Below are positions 18,096 through 25,895 of a stretch of 32,802 nucleotides of DNA, piece after piece. Location: positions 1-32,802 of the forward strand of contig CAMHLZ010000040.1 of NCBI GenBank assembly GCA_946186125.1. Direction: 5' to 3'. The DNA is from an uncultured Lachnospira sp. Lineage in GTDB: Bacteria; Bacillota; Clostridia; Lachnospirales; Lachnospiraceae. Below the pieces are notes generated by a model. The model was not told where the DNA came from, did no database searches, and saw nothing but the letters and a program-made list of their open reading frames with translations. The position numbers were made by a program, and so were the translations under genes. How positions within the stretch are numbered: the first letter of the stretch is position 1; the number at the start of each line of letters is the position of its first letter.

Positions 18096-19166
18096 TTAAA
18101 TACCAAAACTAATTCCCAACGCTTTTATCTCATTTATAAATGATGAATCCGGGTCAACCATCTTTAGCTTTCCTGCCACTTCTGCCAAAGGAACCTTGAC
18201 TATTTCTCCATGATTCATTCCAACCATATAACCAAATTCTTTCTTCATAATCAGACCTGCTGCCGCTGCACCAAATCTTGTAGATAACACCCTGTCATAA
18301 GGACACGGACTTCCACCTCTCTGAGTATGTCCGGGTATGGTTACCCTTACCTCATTTCCCGTCTTCTTTTCAATAGCCGCTCCCAATTCATATGATATCG
18401 AAGGATACGGACTGTTTGCCCTCTTTTTCTTTAACTCTTTCTTTGACAAAGCTGCATCTTCTTTTGATATCGCACCCTCTGCCACTGCAAGAATCGAAAA
18501 CTTCTTACCTTCTTCTGTTCTCTTTTCGATTGCTCTTATAACTTCATCCGTATCATATGGTATCTCCGGTAAGAGAATGATGTCAGCTCCTCCTGCCACT
18601 CCTGCATGAAGTGTAAGCCATCCTACCTTGTGTCCCATAACTTCAACGATAAATACTCTTCCATGAGAGGCAGCCGTTGTGTGAATACAGTCAATTGCAC
18701 TCGTCGCTATATTAACAGCACTCTGGAAACCAAATGTAATGTCAGTCCCCCAGATATCATTATCGATTGTCTTTGGAAGAGTCACGATATTTAACCCTTC
18801 TTCACTCAGAAGATTGGCTGTCTTATGTGTACCGTTTCCTCCAAGAATAACCAGACAGTCAAGTCCCAGCTTTTTGTAGGTATTCTTCATCGCCTCTACC
18901 TTGTCCATTCCATTTTCATCAGGTGTACGCATCAATTTAAAAGGCTGTCTTGAAGTTCCTATAATGGTTCCACCTTCAGTAAGAATCCCCGAAAAGTCTG
19001 ACGGAACCATTGTATGATAATTTCCATACATCAATCCCTTATATCCCTCATGAAAACCTATGATTTCAACATTTTTAATATTGTGAAACAATGTCTTTGC
19101 AACACCTCTCATTGATGCATTCAGACTCTGACAGTCTCCCCCGCTTGTAAGCATTCCTATTCTCAT
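18096..19166 (-). CDS. pfkA: 6-phosphofructokinase (ATP-type, PFK-A family)
   Basis: 356 aa. It phosphorylates fructose 6-phosphate at the committed step of glycolysis. Present are the N-terminal GMLTSGGDCQSLNA nucleotide loop, the GGNGTHKTAN segment, the catalytic PKTIDND (base D135) and the MGHKVGWL and GHTQRGG substrate-binding segments. The residue equivalent to E. coli Gly104 is Gly (N111-G112), which favours ATP over pyrophosphate. The equivalent of Gly124 is Lys (K132), as in actinobacterial ATP enzymes. The Mg-binding Asp103 position is Asn. The frame opens at GTG 19175, but ATG 19166 has AAGGTGA at proper spacing. Closely packed between a membrane-protein gene and dnaX. Confidence 0.93.
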   Translation of the reverse strand: MRIGMLTSGGDCQSLNASMRGVAKTLFHNIKNVEIIGFHEGYKGLMYGNYHTMVPSDFSGILTEGGTIIGTSRQPFKLMRTPDENGMDKVEAMKNTYKKLGLDCLVILGGNGTHKTANLLSEEGLNIVTLPKTIDNDIWGTDITFGFQSAVNIATSAIDCIHTTAASHGRVFIVEVMGHKVGWLTLHAGVAGGADIILLPEIPYDTDEVIRAIEKRTEEGKKFSILAVAEGAISKEDAALSKKELKKKRANSPYPSISYELGAAIEKKTGNEVRVTIPGHTQRGGSPCPYDRVLSTRFGAAAAGLIMKKEFGYMVGMNHGEIVKVPLAEVAGKLKMVDPDSSFINEIKALGISFGI

Positions 19167-19190
19167 GCCAATCACCTTCCCTTTCCTGTA

Positions 19191-21047
19191 TTATTTACTT
19201 TTTTTAAGCAAAACAATAGTATCCGGTACCTCCTCTACCACATCATACTGCTCTGCAAGAAACTCATTATAATCATTAATATATAAATTATAAACATCGT
19301 CATATCTTAAATCATATACATAGTAATCTGTATCGAAATACGGCTCACCGTCCTTATAGTAATATATCTCTTTTCTCTGCGAAATATGTGGTATGAAAAA
19401 TGTAGTAGAAGTCACCGATGCATCTTCAGGTATCATTTTTAATACCCTGTTAAGCTCTTCATAAGTATCTTTGTTATCTTTATAATCCTCCAGATAATAC
19501 AGCTTATCTGTAACAACCGAAATCACCATTATAAAAGATACTGCTACCATAATTACACTTAATGTCTTAAGTTTTTCCATGCGTATAGGTTCTTTTCTCA
19601 AATCACGGATTTCACCGCTAAGATATATAACTGTAATGTACAATATCAAAGCTCCTGAACCGTATGCGTATTGATAATCTATTGTCCATTGATACAGATT
19701 GTCTGTCATAAATGTTATTACAAGTACCGGAATCAGCAGGATTAACGAATATGCCTTTTTTGAAATAAACGGTACAAATAAAACAGGTGCAAAAAGCCAT
19801 AAAAATGTTTCTAATTTTTCCATCGTCATTATCTGTGAAATGAAATACGGTGGATTTTTAAAAATATTGATTAACAATCCAACAGTTCCTTCTTCTTTTG
19901 TTACAAAGTTACCATATCTGCTTATCATCGCACCGTCTCCGCTGGTGGATAAAAAATGGTACATTAAAAAGAAATATACAACAGATGCAGTCATTAATAC
20001 AATTCCTGTTATTTTATTCTTCTTTCCCTTTCTGCCAAATATCATAAATAAACCTATGCATGCTACATAAATAGCCGCATCTTCTTTTACCATAAGTGTC
20101 AGAACAGCAAATATCAGGGTACCTGCTGTTTTTTCTCTTTCCATAAAATAAAGCAGCCACAATATTAGTGCCGGCAAAAACTTATTCTCATGGAAATCAT
20201 AAAACAATCCTGATAAAAATGTAGGATATGTCAGATATAATAATGACATGCACATAGCGATAAAATTCCCAAGCCCCCTTTTTTTCGCCAATAAAAACAA
20301 AGGAATGGCACCACTTAACACTATTAAAAGCTGCATTATTATAAGTGTCTTCTCATACGGAAAAATACAATACACCGGCAAAATCACATAAAATATTGGT
20401 GACACATGCACAGCAAAATGAGATAAGAATTCATTTCTCTCACACGTTGTAATCGGTTTAAGTGTTGTCTTCAGGTAGTAGTACATTTGTGAAAATATCC
20501 CAAAGTCATATGTTGCAGTCCTGTATATAAGGTGTCTTACAACCAAGAGTGTTCCCATGAAAATTGCAACGAAACAGAATCCGGTAAACACCCCTCCAAA
20601 CGCAATATATGTTGATATTTTTTTTGAAAAAATTTTCCCGAAATAAAATTCATTAAACTTATCAAATACATACCACAAAACCCATGCAACAATCAGGCAA
20701 AGCATGGATGAACTGTACACATTTCTAACTGTCAGCATACAATCTGCCGCAAATATTATAATGACCGGAATGACGGCAGTATAATCAATAATACTTGCCT
20801 TTTTCGTGTAATCATAATATCTCACATAACGATTTTTTCTTAATAATATATTAACGGTTGTCAGGAAAATAAATGTTGAAACTGTAACTATTACGGCAGC
20901 AGAAACATTTATATCTTTTAAATTTTCAAATTCGTACATTCTGTCTCTGCCAAAATTGTGAATCATACATATTCCTGCCACAAGCCATGACACAAACAGT
21001 CTCATTATATAGTTATTTATCCTTATCTTTTTTATTATGTGTTTCAT
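19191..21047 (-). CDS. DUF2079 family polytopic membrane protein
   Basis: About 618 aa with some 12 transmembrane segments and a C-terminal hydrophilic domain (~500-618). Segments typical of DUF2079 are visible: TYDFGIFSQMYY, HFAVHVSPIFYVILPVY, GLFYDFHENKFLPAL and LMVKEDAAIYV. The family has the look of GT-C glycosyltransferases (acidic residues in the first loop, many membrane helices), but no reaction is established. ATG 21047 has GGAG six bases upstream and lies one base after the spmB stop. An ATG at 21059 is in frame but lacks a ribosome site. Confidence 0.8.
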   Translation of the reverse strand: MKHIIKKIRINNYIMRLFVSWLVAGICMIHNFGRDRMYEFENLKDINVSAAVIVTVSTFIFLTTVNILLRKNRYVRYYDYTKKASIIDYTAVIPVIIIFAADCMLTVRNVYSSSMLCLIVAWVLWYVFDKFNEFYFGKIFSKKISTYIAFGGVFTGFCFVAIFMGTLLVVRHLIYRTATYDFGIFSQMYYYLKTTLKPITTCERNEFLSHFAVHVSPIFYVILPVYCIFPYEKTLIIMQLLIVLSGAIPLFLLAKKRGLGNFIAMCMSLLYLTYPTFLSGLFYDFHENKFLPALILWLLYFMEREKTAGTLIFAVLTLMVKEDAAIYVACIGLFMIFGRKGKKNKITGIVLMTASVVYFFLMYHFLSTSGDGAMISRYGNFVTKEEGTVGLLINIFKNPPYFISQIMTMEKLETFLWLFAPVLFVPFISKKAYSLILLIPVLVITFMTDNLYQWTIDYQYAYGSGALILYITVIYLSGEIRDLRKEPIRMEKLKTLSVIMVAVSFIMVISVVTDKLYYLEDYKDNKDTYEELNRVLKMIPEDASVTSTTFFIPHISQRKEIYYYKDGEPYFDTDYYVYDLRYDDVYNLYINDYNEFLAEQYDVVEEVPDTIVLLKKSK

Positions 21048-21048
21048 G

Positions 21049-21585
21049 TTATTCTCCATAATACATTTTTTTTCCTATAATTATACTCGCCAAAGTTCCT
21101 GCAAAAGTTGCTATCAGTGCACCCTTTATGGTCCATCCGGTTTTTGTAACTTTTGCTGCTGCAAAATATACACTAACAGTATAAAATATTGTCTCCGTGC
21201 TTCCCATCATAATAGATGCAATAAGCCCCGCAAGCGAATCCGTTCCATATTGTTTATATATGTCAAGCACAAGTCCCGTCGCTGCCGATGATGAAAACAT
21301 TCTTACAATCATCGAAGGTATTATCGCCGCCGGAACTCCGATTTTTTCACTATATTTTCCAATAACATCTGACAAAAAATCCAAAAGTCCTGATGTTCTT
21401 AATGTACCGACGCCTATCATCAGCCCTATCATCGTCGGGGTAATGGAAACAACGGTTTTCATTCCATCCTTTGCACCTTTTATAAAATCATCATAAATAT
21501 TTTTTTTGTTTAATAAACCGTATCCCACAATAAAAAAAATTATAAACGGAATCAAAAAATCTGATATATATAATATCGTTTTCAA
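21049..21585 (-). CDS. spmB: Spore maturation protein B (nucleoside-recognition domain membrane protein)
   Basis: 178 aa, about five transmembrane helices. The SITPTMIGLMIGVGTLRTSGLLD segment (first part), the ASP-like turn after it, the IPSMIVRMFSSSAATGLV stretch and GSTETIFYTVSVYFAAAKVTKT are diagnostic of SpmB. With SpmA it is needed for spore core dehydration in Bacillus. No spmA lies next to it, which is unusual. The start is TTG 21585, with an AAAGGAAAGG tract upstream. It sits in a run with two other membrane-protein genes, not with sporulation genes. Confidence 0.85.
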   Translation of the reverse strand: MKTILYISDFLIPFIIFFIVGYGLLNKKNIYDDFIKGAKDGMKTVVSITPTMIGLMIGVGTLRTSGLLDFLSDVIGKYSEKIGVPAAIIPSMIVRMFSSSAATGLVLDIYKQYGTDSLAGLIASIMMGSTETIFYTVSVYFAAAKVTKTGWTIKGALIATFAGTLASIIIGKKMYYGE

Positions 21586-21642
21586 AAGACAAGGTACCTT
21601 TCCTTTTATTATTAAAGGATATTACAATACCTGCCTGTATTA

Positions 21643-23208
21643 TTACTCTGTTTTGTCTGCCTTTTTTTTATTCCGCTTTATCATTTTCTCAAATAGAATT
21701 ATAATCGCAGGCACCATAAATACAACTACATCAAAAATCGCCGTAACGATAATCTGATTCAGCGGCACTTTTTTTACTTCGATATTTGCTAACATCAAAT
21801 CCGAACTTGAAAACATCGGATTAATCCATCTGATTGTGATTAGCGGTAAAAATGTAATCAGAGCACATAGCACCAGAATATCGATACACAGGCTGATTCT
21901 GCCTGAATTATCAGTATTTTGTCCCTTCTTTACAAATTCATATGCTTTTTTTGTAATTCCATAAGCAAAGCAGACGAATCCGGCTATCATAAGACCCGAA
22001 AACACCGGCTTTTCCATCTGCAGATACGCCTTAAACGTAGACATTCTGAAACATATTATATCTACAGGGAGAAGTATCATTCCTGCAGTCCCTACAAGTG
22101 TTATGTATATATATCTGCCAGAATATTCATTTAAAACAAGCAAAAGAATATGTGGTATCATCACTATCATTAACATAACGGCATACCATACGGTAAGAGG
22201 TATACCGACTCCCATAAGCGCAACAGCGGCCATGATTATCTCAAATTTCAGAATTACCGATATCCATTCTTTTTTCTTTAGTATTAAAACACATACGGCT
22301 CCAACAAAAAATGACACTGCTCCGATATATTTCACTATATTTCCCATCAGCAGTCCGCCATATGCCGGTGTAAACCGTAAAATAAGATAAGCTCCGGTCG
22401 TAACAGGTATCACAGTGGATATATAAATTTCCGTACGCATGTTTCCATTGTTCCGTATCGCTGTAAGTAATCCCGCAAATATTATAACTGCTGCAGTTCC
22501 AAGCAAAAGATATGCTGAATATTCTGATCCTTCATACATCATAGCCTTACATGCAATAATTGACTGCAATGCTGAGTATTCTATTTTAACCGCCGCAAAC
22601 ACGGCTGAAAGACTGATTAATACTGCACTAACCATATAAACAGATGTGACCGTCTGACTCTTATCTTTTAACCAGCCATACATTCCCATCGTCATCAAAA
22701 AACAGAAAAACGACATCCATACTATATCGTAAGAGTTAATCATTCCCCAAATACCGATATTAGTCGCAAATGACCATAATATTTCATTACCGCCACCTTC
22801 TGAACGATAAATACTTATCATAAAAAATGCAAGCATCAACAATATACTCATAAGAACAGATACTCTGTCAAATTTTAAATATTGCAGCCCGTCCTGTGCC
22901 TCATAGCTCATGAAAAACTTTAATCCGTTAACAATACACCCGCCCTTCAGATAAATAATTACTCCAAGATTTACCAGAGTTAAAGCTACGATGCAAAAAT
23001 GCCTCTTTTTCACTGTATAAACAATAAATCCCACTGCAAGGACAAGATATATTACCAGCATAATCTTCTCGCCGATAAGTTTCTTATCAAATACATAATA
23101 TGATGATTGTCCATTCCTATACCATAACACGGATTCTAATATAACCGGCATAGCCATAAGAATTATTAATGCAATTTTTACAATGTGTAAAGTCCTTTTA
23201 TCTTTCAT
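21643..23208 (-). CDS. 521-aa polytopic membrane protein, remotely like NuoL/Mrp-type subunits
   Basis: About 13 transmembrane segments cover the whole protein. I do not recognise a family with certainty. Three stretches recall proton-conducting antiporter-like subunits of complex I: FDRVSVLMSILLMLAFF, a following NSYDIVWMSFFCFLMT, and TEIYISTVIPVTTGAYLILRF, which resembles the HAATMVTAGVYLIARF signature of NuoL. The conserved membrane Glu and Lys of those proteins are not seen in place, so proton pumping is doubtful. ATG 23208 has AAGGA upstream, and a sigma-A promoter lies about 40 bp before it. First gene of the run leading into spmB. Confidence 0.5.
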   Translation of the reverse strand: MKDKRTLHIVKIALIILMAMPVILESVLWYRNGQSSYYVFDKKLIGEKIMLVIYLVLAVGFIVYTVKKRHFCIVALTLVNLGVIIYLKGGCIVNGLKFFMSYEAQDGLQYLKFDRVSVLMSILLMLAFFMISIYRSEGGGNEILWSFATNIGIWGMINSYDIVWMSFFCFLMTMGMYGWLKDKSQTVTSVYMVSAVLISLSAVFAAVKIEYSALQSIIACKAMMYEGSEYSAYLLLGTAAVIIFAGLLTAIRNNGNMRTEIYISTVIPVTTGAYLILRFTPAYGGLLMGNIVKYIGAVSFFVGAVCVLILKKKEWISVILKFEIIMAAVALMGVGIPLTVWYAVMLMIVMIPHILLLVLNEYSGRYIYITLVGTAGMILLPVDIICFRMSTFKAYLQMEKPVFSGLMIAGFVCFAYGITKKAYEFVKKGQNTDNSGRISLCIDILVLCALITFLPLITIRWINPMFSSSDLMLANIEVKKVPLNQIIVTAIFDVVVFMVPAIIILFEKMIKRNKKKADKTE

Positions 23209-23246
23209 CTTTTACGTCCTTCTCTATTATCAAAACACTGTATTTC

Positions 23247-23275
23247 ATTATACCATCATATCATGAAAAATGCAA
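23247..23275 (-). promoter_or_regulatory. Sigma-A-type promoter of the membrane protein – spmB – DUF2079 run
   Basis: TTGCAT (23270-23275), 17 bp, then a perfect TATAAT (23247-23252), about 40 bp before the ATG at 23208. The -35 is weak. The genes that follow are so tightly spaced that this promoter could serve several of them, up to pfkA or beyond. Confidence 0.55.
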
Positions 23276-23304
23276 AACCTGATTAAGTAAAGTATATATG
23301 TACA

Positions 23305-23335
23305 GCCGGATGTACGTATTATTAACGCCTCCGGC
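23305..23335 (-). terminator. Hairpin after spoIIQ
   Basis: GCCGGA/TCCGGC arms plus an inner CGT/ACG pairing lie in the 211-bp gap between spoIIQ and the next gene, upstream of the promoter at 23247. No clear U-run follows; probably a weak terminator. Confidence 0.4.
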
Positions 23336-23419
23336 CATCTATAAAAAGCATCAGACACGAAAATGTTAAAAAAAGAAAGAGAGTGTATTTGTATATAAGT
23401 CTGTATGCGGGTTTTTTTA

Positions 23420-24208
23420 TTAATCATCCAGGTAATCTAAAGGATTAACAGGTACTCCGTCCTTTGTCACCTTGAAATACAGATGATATCCTTCTGATTC
23501 ATAATATGCCGTAGGTTTTGAAAGTGTTCCTATCCGCTGACCTTTTTCTAATATTTCACCTTTTTCGCAATTAACTTCGTCTAACTGTCCATAAACAGTC
23601 TCATAGCCGTTTCCTATATCCATGGATACCATTGTACCAAATTCATGATTATAATTAATATCCGTTACCACTCCGGTGGCTGCTGAATATATTTCTGCAC
23701 CTTCATCCCCCTGAATCATCATGCCCGAATTACATTTATATATATCAAGCGTCGGATAATAAATAGTCTTGTCCATACTATATTCTAAGACTACCTCTCC
23801 ATTAACAGGCCACGCAAGTTTGGAAGCTTCATCAAAATATAATACTTTTGCAGGAGCATTTACCTCTTTATCTTCTTTTATTTCCGGCTGTGTCTCCTGC
23901 TCTGTCTCCACCTCTGTTTCCGGCTCTGTCTCTGCCGTAACTGTCGTTTCTTCGGTATCCTGCTCATAAGTATCCATCTCTATGAAATCTCTCTTTTCTT
24001 CCCCATTTTTTTTCAAGGTGCTATTTTCGACTATTTCTCTTGCTTCCTCTGCTGTTGCAAATTCCGCAGTTGTCTCATTTGAGTCTGCAAGCTGTTTTTT
24101 CTTTTCTGTTTTGTTGTACATAAGACCGGCTGTCATTGCAATCGCTGACACAAGACATAATGTGAGTGCTGCCATAAAACTTTTTCTACCTGCTCTGTTT
24201 CTGTTCAT
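23420..24208 (-). CDS. spoIIQ: SpoIIQ-like M23/LytM-domain protein, catalytic residues lost
   Basis: 262 aa. A basic N-terminus and one transmembrane helix (~10-32) are followed by a Glu/Thr-rich linker (~80-118) and a C-terminal LytM-type domain (~130-258). SpoIIQ sits in the forespore membrane and pairs with SpoIIIAH across the intermembrane space during engulfment. The usual HxGxD zinc site reads NSGMM (N160, M164). The later HxH reads HLY (H242 kept, second His is Tyr), so peptidase activity is unlikely. The call rests on its place directly after spoIID, as in Clostridia, and on a sigma-F-type promoter in front. Another non-catalytic M23 envelope protein is the alternative. Confidence 0.78.
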   Translation of the reverse strand: MNRNRAGRKSFMAALTLCLVSAIAMTAGLMYNKTEKKKQLADSNETTAEFATAEEAREIVENSTLKKNGEEKRDFIEMDTYEQDTEETTVTAETEPETEVETEQETQPEIKEDKEVNAPAKVLYFDEASKLAWPVNGEVVLEYSMDKTIYYPTLDIYKCNSGMMIQGDEGAEIYSAATGVVTDINYNHEFGTMVSMDIGNGYETVYGQLDEVNCEKGEILEKGQRIGTLSKPTAYYESEGYHLYFKVTKDGVPVNPLDYLDD

Positions 24209-24242
24209 GATAAATCAATCCTTTCATTTTACGTTTAAAGAT

Positions 24243-24271
24243 ATTTTTACCGCAAAATAAAAGAATTATAC
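24243..24271 (-). promoter_or_regulatory. Sigma-F/G-type promoter of spoIIQ
   Basis: GTATA (24267-24271), 15 bp, then GGTAAAAAT (24243-24251) fits the Bacillus sigma-F consensus GTATA-N15-GGNNANANT at every fixed position. It lies about 35 bp before the start codon. The -35 box lies just after the spoIID stop. Confidence 0.6.
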
Positions 24272-24272
24272 A

Positions 24273-25187
24273 TTAATACGATTTAAGTTCTATTCCGTTA
24301 TAATAATATTTCAAAATGTCTATATAACTCTTCCCATTTTCTGCCATTTTTTCAGCACCACAGATGCTTAACCCTTTCCCGTGTCCTTTTCCCTTTGTAA
24401 TTATCCTGACAGCTTCATTGAATTGTTCTATCTTAAAACAATCAGAATTTAATTCAGCAATTTTATAAAAAGTATCACCTGGTATACTTTGATTTCCTAC
24501 CACCACCTCCGATACGTATCCTATGTCATCTTCATAATTGACTGTCAGATTTTCAAGAGGATTCTGGCGGTTTGTTTCTATATTTTCTCCCATCTTTTCA
24601 AGTAAATCCGAGAATTCATCTTTTGAATAATATATAACAGTTACATACTCATCCTGTTTAATATCTTCTTCACTTTCTTTTGATTTCAGGTATTCTTCTT
24701 CTCCTGCCCGCGTTTTTCCTGCACTCACAGCATGAAATGCCGGATTTATTACCTCACCGTTATAGGTCACAACGCTTCCGGAAGTTGTATTTTCCAACAC
24801 AATGTTTTTTTCATAAATTTCTTCTCCAAACCGTTCTTCAAGCTGTTCTCTTGAAATATATGGTAAATGCAGCTCATCCACAGATATTTCTGTATTGCCT
24901 TTAAGTTTTCGCATTATTTTAGTACGGTCTATGACAAGCATTGTTTTGACAAGTTCATCAGGAGCATCAGCTTCAAGCTGTGCCATCGTAGAATATATAA
25001 TAAACTCCTCCATGTCCATCTTTTGTTCATCAGGCAGCAAAACGTTATATCCACTTTTATGCAGCCTGTTATCAAGCATCTGCACCTTGCCCGTCCAAAT
25101 CATTGTTGTGATTATCGGCACAAACACAATCAGGCACATTATCAGTATTGCTAATATTACTGATACTAATATTTTTTTCCTTTTCAT
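24273..25187 (-). CDS. spoIID: SpoIID-family protein with altered active site
   Basis: 304 aa with an N-terminal transmembrane segment (~6-30) and a SpoIID/LytB domain outside. SpoIID is the lytic transglycosylase that, with SpoIIP, dissolves septal peptidoglycan during engulfment in the mother cell. An ungapped comparison by eye with the Bacillus protein places residues MDMEEF...TMAQLEAD on VDFEDY...VASEMPAT, so the catalytic Glu (E88 in B. subtilis) is Gln70 here. FHAVSAGKT and GHGKGLSICGA (usually GHGxGMSQYGA) confirm the family but are also altered. The start ATG 25187 has GGAG and GGGG just upstream. The first 116 bases overlap the preceding phosphopantetheinyl transferase gene. Confidence 0.82.
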   Translation of the reverse strand: MKRKKILVSVILAILIMCLIVFVPIITTMIWTGKVQMLDNRLHKSGYNVLLPDEQKMDMEEFIIYSTMAQLEADAPDELVKTMLVIDRTKIMRKLKGNTEISVDELHLPYISREQLEERFGEEIYEKNIVLENTTSGSVVTYNGEVINPAFHAVSAGKTRAGEEEYLKSKESEEDIKQDEYVTVIYYSKDEFSDLLEKMGENIETNRQNPLENLTVNYEDDIGYVSEVVVGNQSIPGDTFYKIAELNSDCFKIEQFNEAVRIITKGKGHGKGLSICGAEKMAENGKSYIDILKYYYNGIELKSY

Positions 25188-25842
25188 TCCCCTCTGTCTC
25201 CTTCATACAATTATTATAATTGTATGTAACATATGCCACAAAATATTCCTGTTTTTTTGTGCTTTTTACTAATACATTTTGCGTGACACCTTCATCAGTT
25301 ATTAATACTTTATCGCCAGTTATATTTATTTCAAATGATTTTAAATCTTTAGACAGTCCTGTTCCAAGATATTTTATATATGCTTCTTTTATTGTCCATA
25401 ATCTTGTAAATGCTTCATCAGGATGCTCGCTATGTGCTATATATCTGTTTTCGTTTTCGGTGAAAAACCTCCGCGCTATACCTGTAGCTTTATCAGTTAT
25501 TTTCTCCACATCTATTCCTACCTCATCATCTGATAAAATCAGATAAACCCATTCACCTGAATGTGAAATGTTATAATATAACTTCTTTATGTTTTCTCGT
25601 ACAGGTTCAAGATATGGTTTACCATGTTTTCCTGATTTTATCTCGTAATGGCCGATAGCCTCGCCATATTCGTTCAACGCTTTTTTAAGTAATACTTCTC
25701 CCATAATACATCTTATGGAATCTTCTTCTCTTCGATATCGCATCGCTTTTTTCTGACGCTCTTCTGATGCACAGGCAAAATAATCTTTGTACTGTGCGTA
25801 ATCAATTGTTTTTATGTTTATTTTTTTTATAATGTATTTCAT
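25072..25842 (-). CDS. 4'-phosphopantetheinyl transferase (Sfp type)
   Basis: About 256 aa. It transfers phosphopantetheine from CoA to a carrier protein serine. Family motifs: KHGKPYLEP, NISHSGEW (91-98), the Mg-binding GIDVEKI (109-115) and WTIKEAYIKYLGTG (149-162). The domain proper ends near YFVAYVTYN (~208). The last ~45 residues are an Asn/Asp/Lys-rich tail encoded over the start of spoIID in another frame, so the original stop may have been lost. The frame opens at ATG 25878, inside a hairpin and without a ribosome site; ATG 25842 matches the usual Sfp start. No carrier-protein or synthase genes are nearby, so its target is unknown. Confidence 0.88.
   Translation of the reverse strand: MKYIIKKINIKTIDYAQYKDYFACASEERQKKAMRYRREEDSIRCIMGEVLLKKALNEYGEAIGHYEIKSGKHGKPYLEPVRENIKKLYYNISHSGEWVYLILSDDEVGIDVEKITDKATGIARRFFTENENRYIAHSEHPDEAFTRLWTIKEAYIKYLGTGLSKDLKSFEINITGDKVLITDEGVTQNVLVKSTKKQEYFVAYVTYNYNNCMKETEGNEKEKNISISNISNTDNVPDCVCADNHNNDLDGQGADA
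25204..25226. repeat. Perfect 23-bp palindrome at the spoIID promoter
   Basis: Arms CATACAATTAT and ATAATTGTATG flank one central base. The minus-strand -10 box of the sigma-E-type promoter forms one arm, and transcription would begin inside the palindrome. It could be a repressor site or a structure at the very start of the mRNA. Confidence 0.6.
25219..25248 (-). promoter_or_regulatory. Sigma-E-type promoter of spoIID
   Basis: GAATATT (25242-25248), 15 bp, then CATACAAT (25219-25226) agrees with the Bacillus sigma-E consensus (kmATATT, CATACAmT). It lies inside the 3' part of the phosphopantetheinyl transferase gene, about 30 bp before the spoIID start. Mother-cell expression is expected for spoIID. 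Confidence 0.65.
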
Positions 25843-25866
25843 ATGCTGCTCTTTTCTTTTAATTAA

Positions 25867-25889
25867 CCCCCGGTACATTGTACCGGGGG
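25867..25889 (-). terminator. Strong hairpin after glgP
   Basis: A perfect 10-bp stem (CCCCCGGTAC and complement) with a 3-base loop lies 7 bases past the glgP stop. The following bases are AT-rich without a long U-run. It most likely ends the ileS-glgP transcript and shields the phosphopantetheinyl transferase gene. Confidence 0.65.
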
Positions 25890-25895
25890 CTCTTA

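Noticed and set aside
19167-19175. GTG start three codons upstream in pfkA
   Set aside because: It lies within the ribosome-binding stretch AAGGTGA that serves the ATG at 19166.
25843-25878. Upstream ATG start for the phosphopantetheinyl transferase
   Set aside because: That ATG is inside the GC-rich hairpin after glgP, has no ribosome site, and would add 12 residues not usual in the family.
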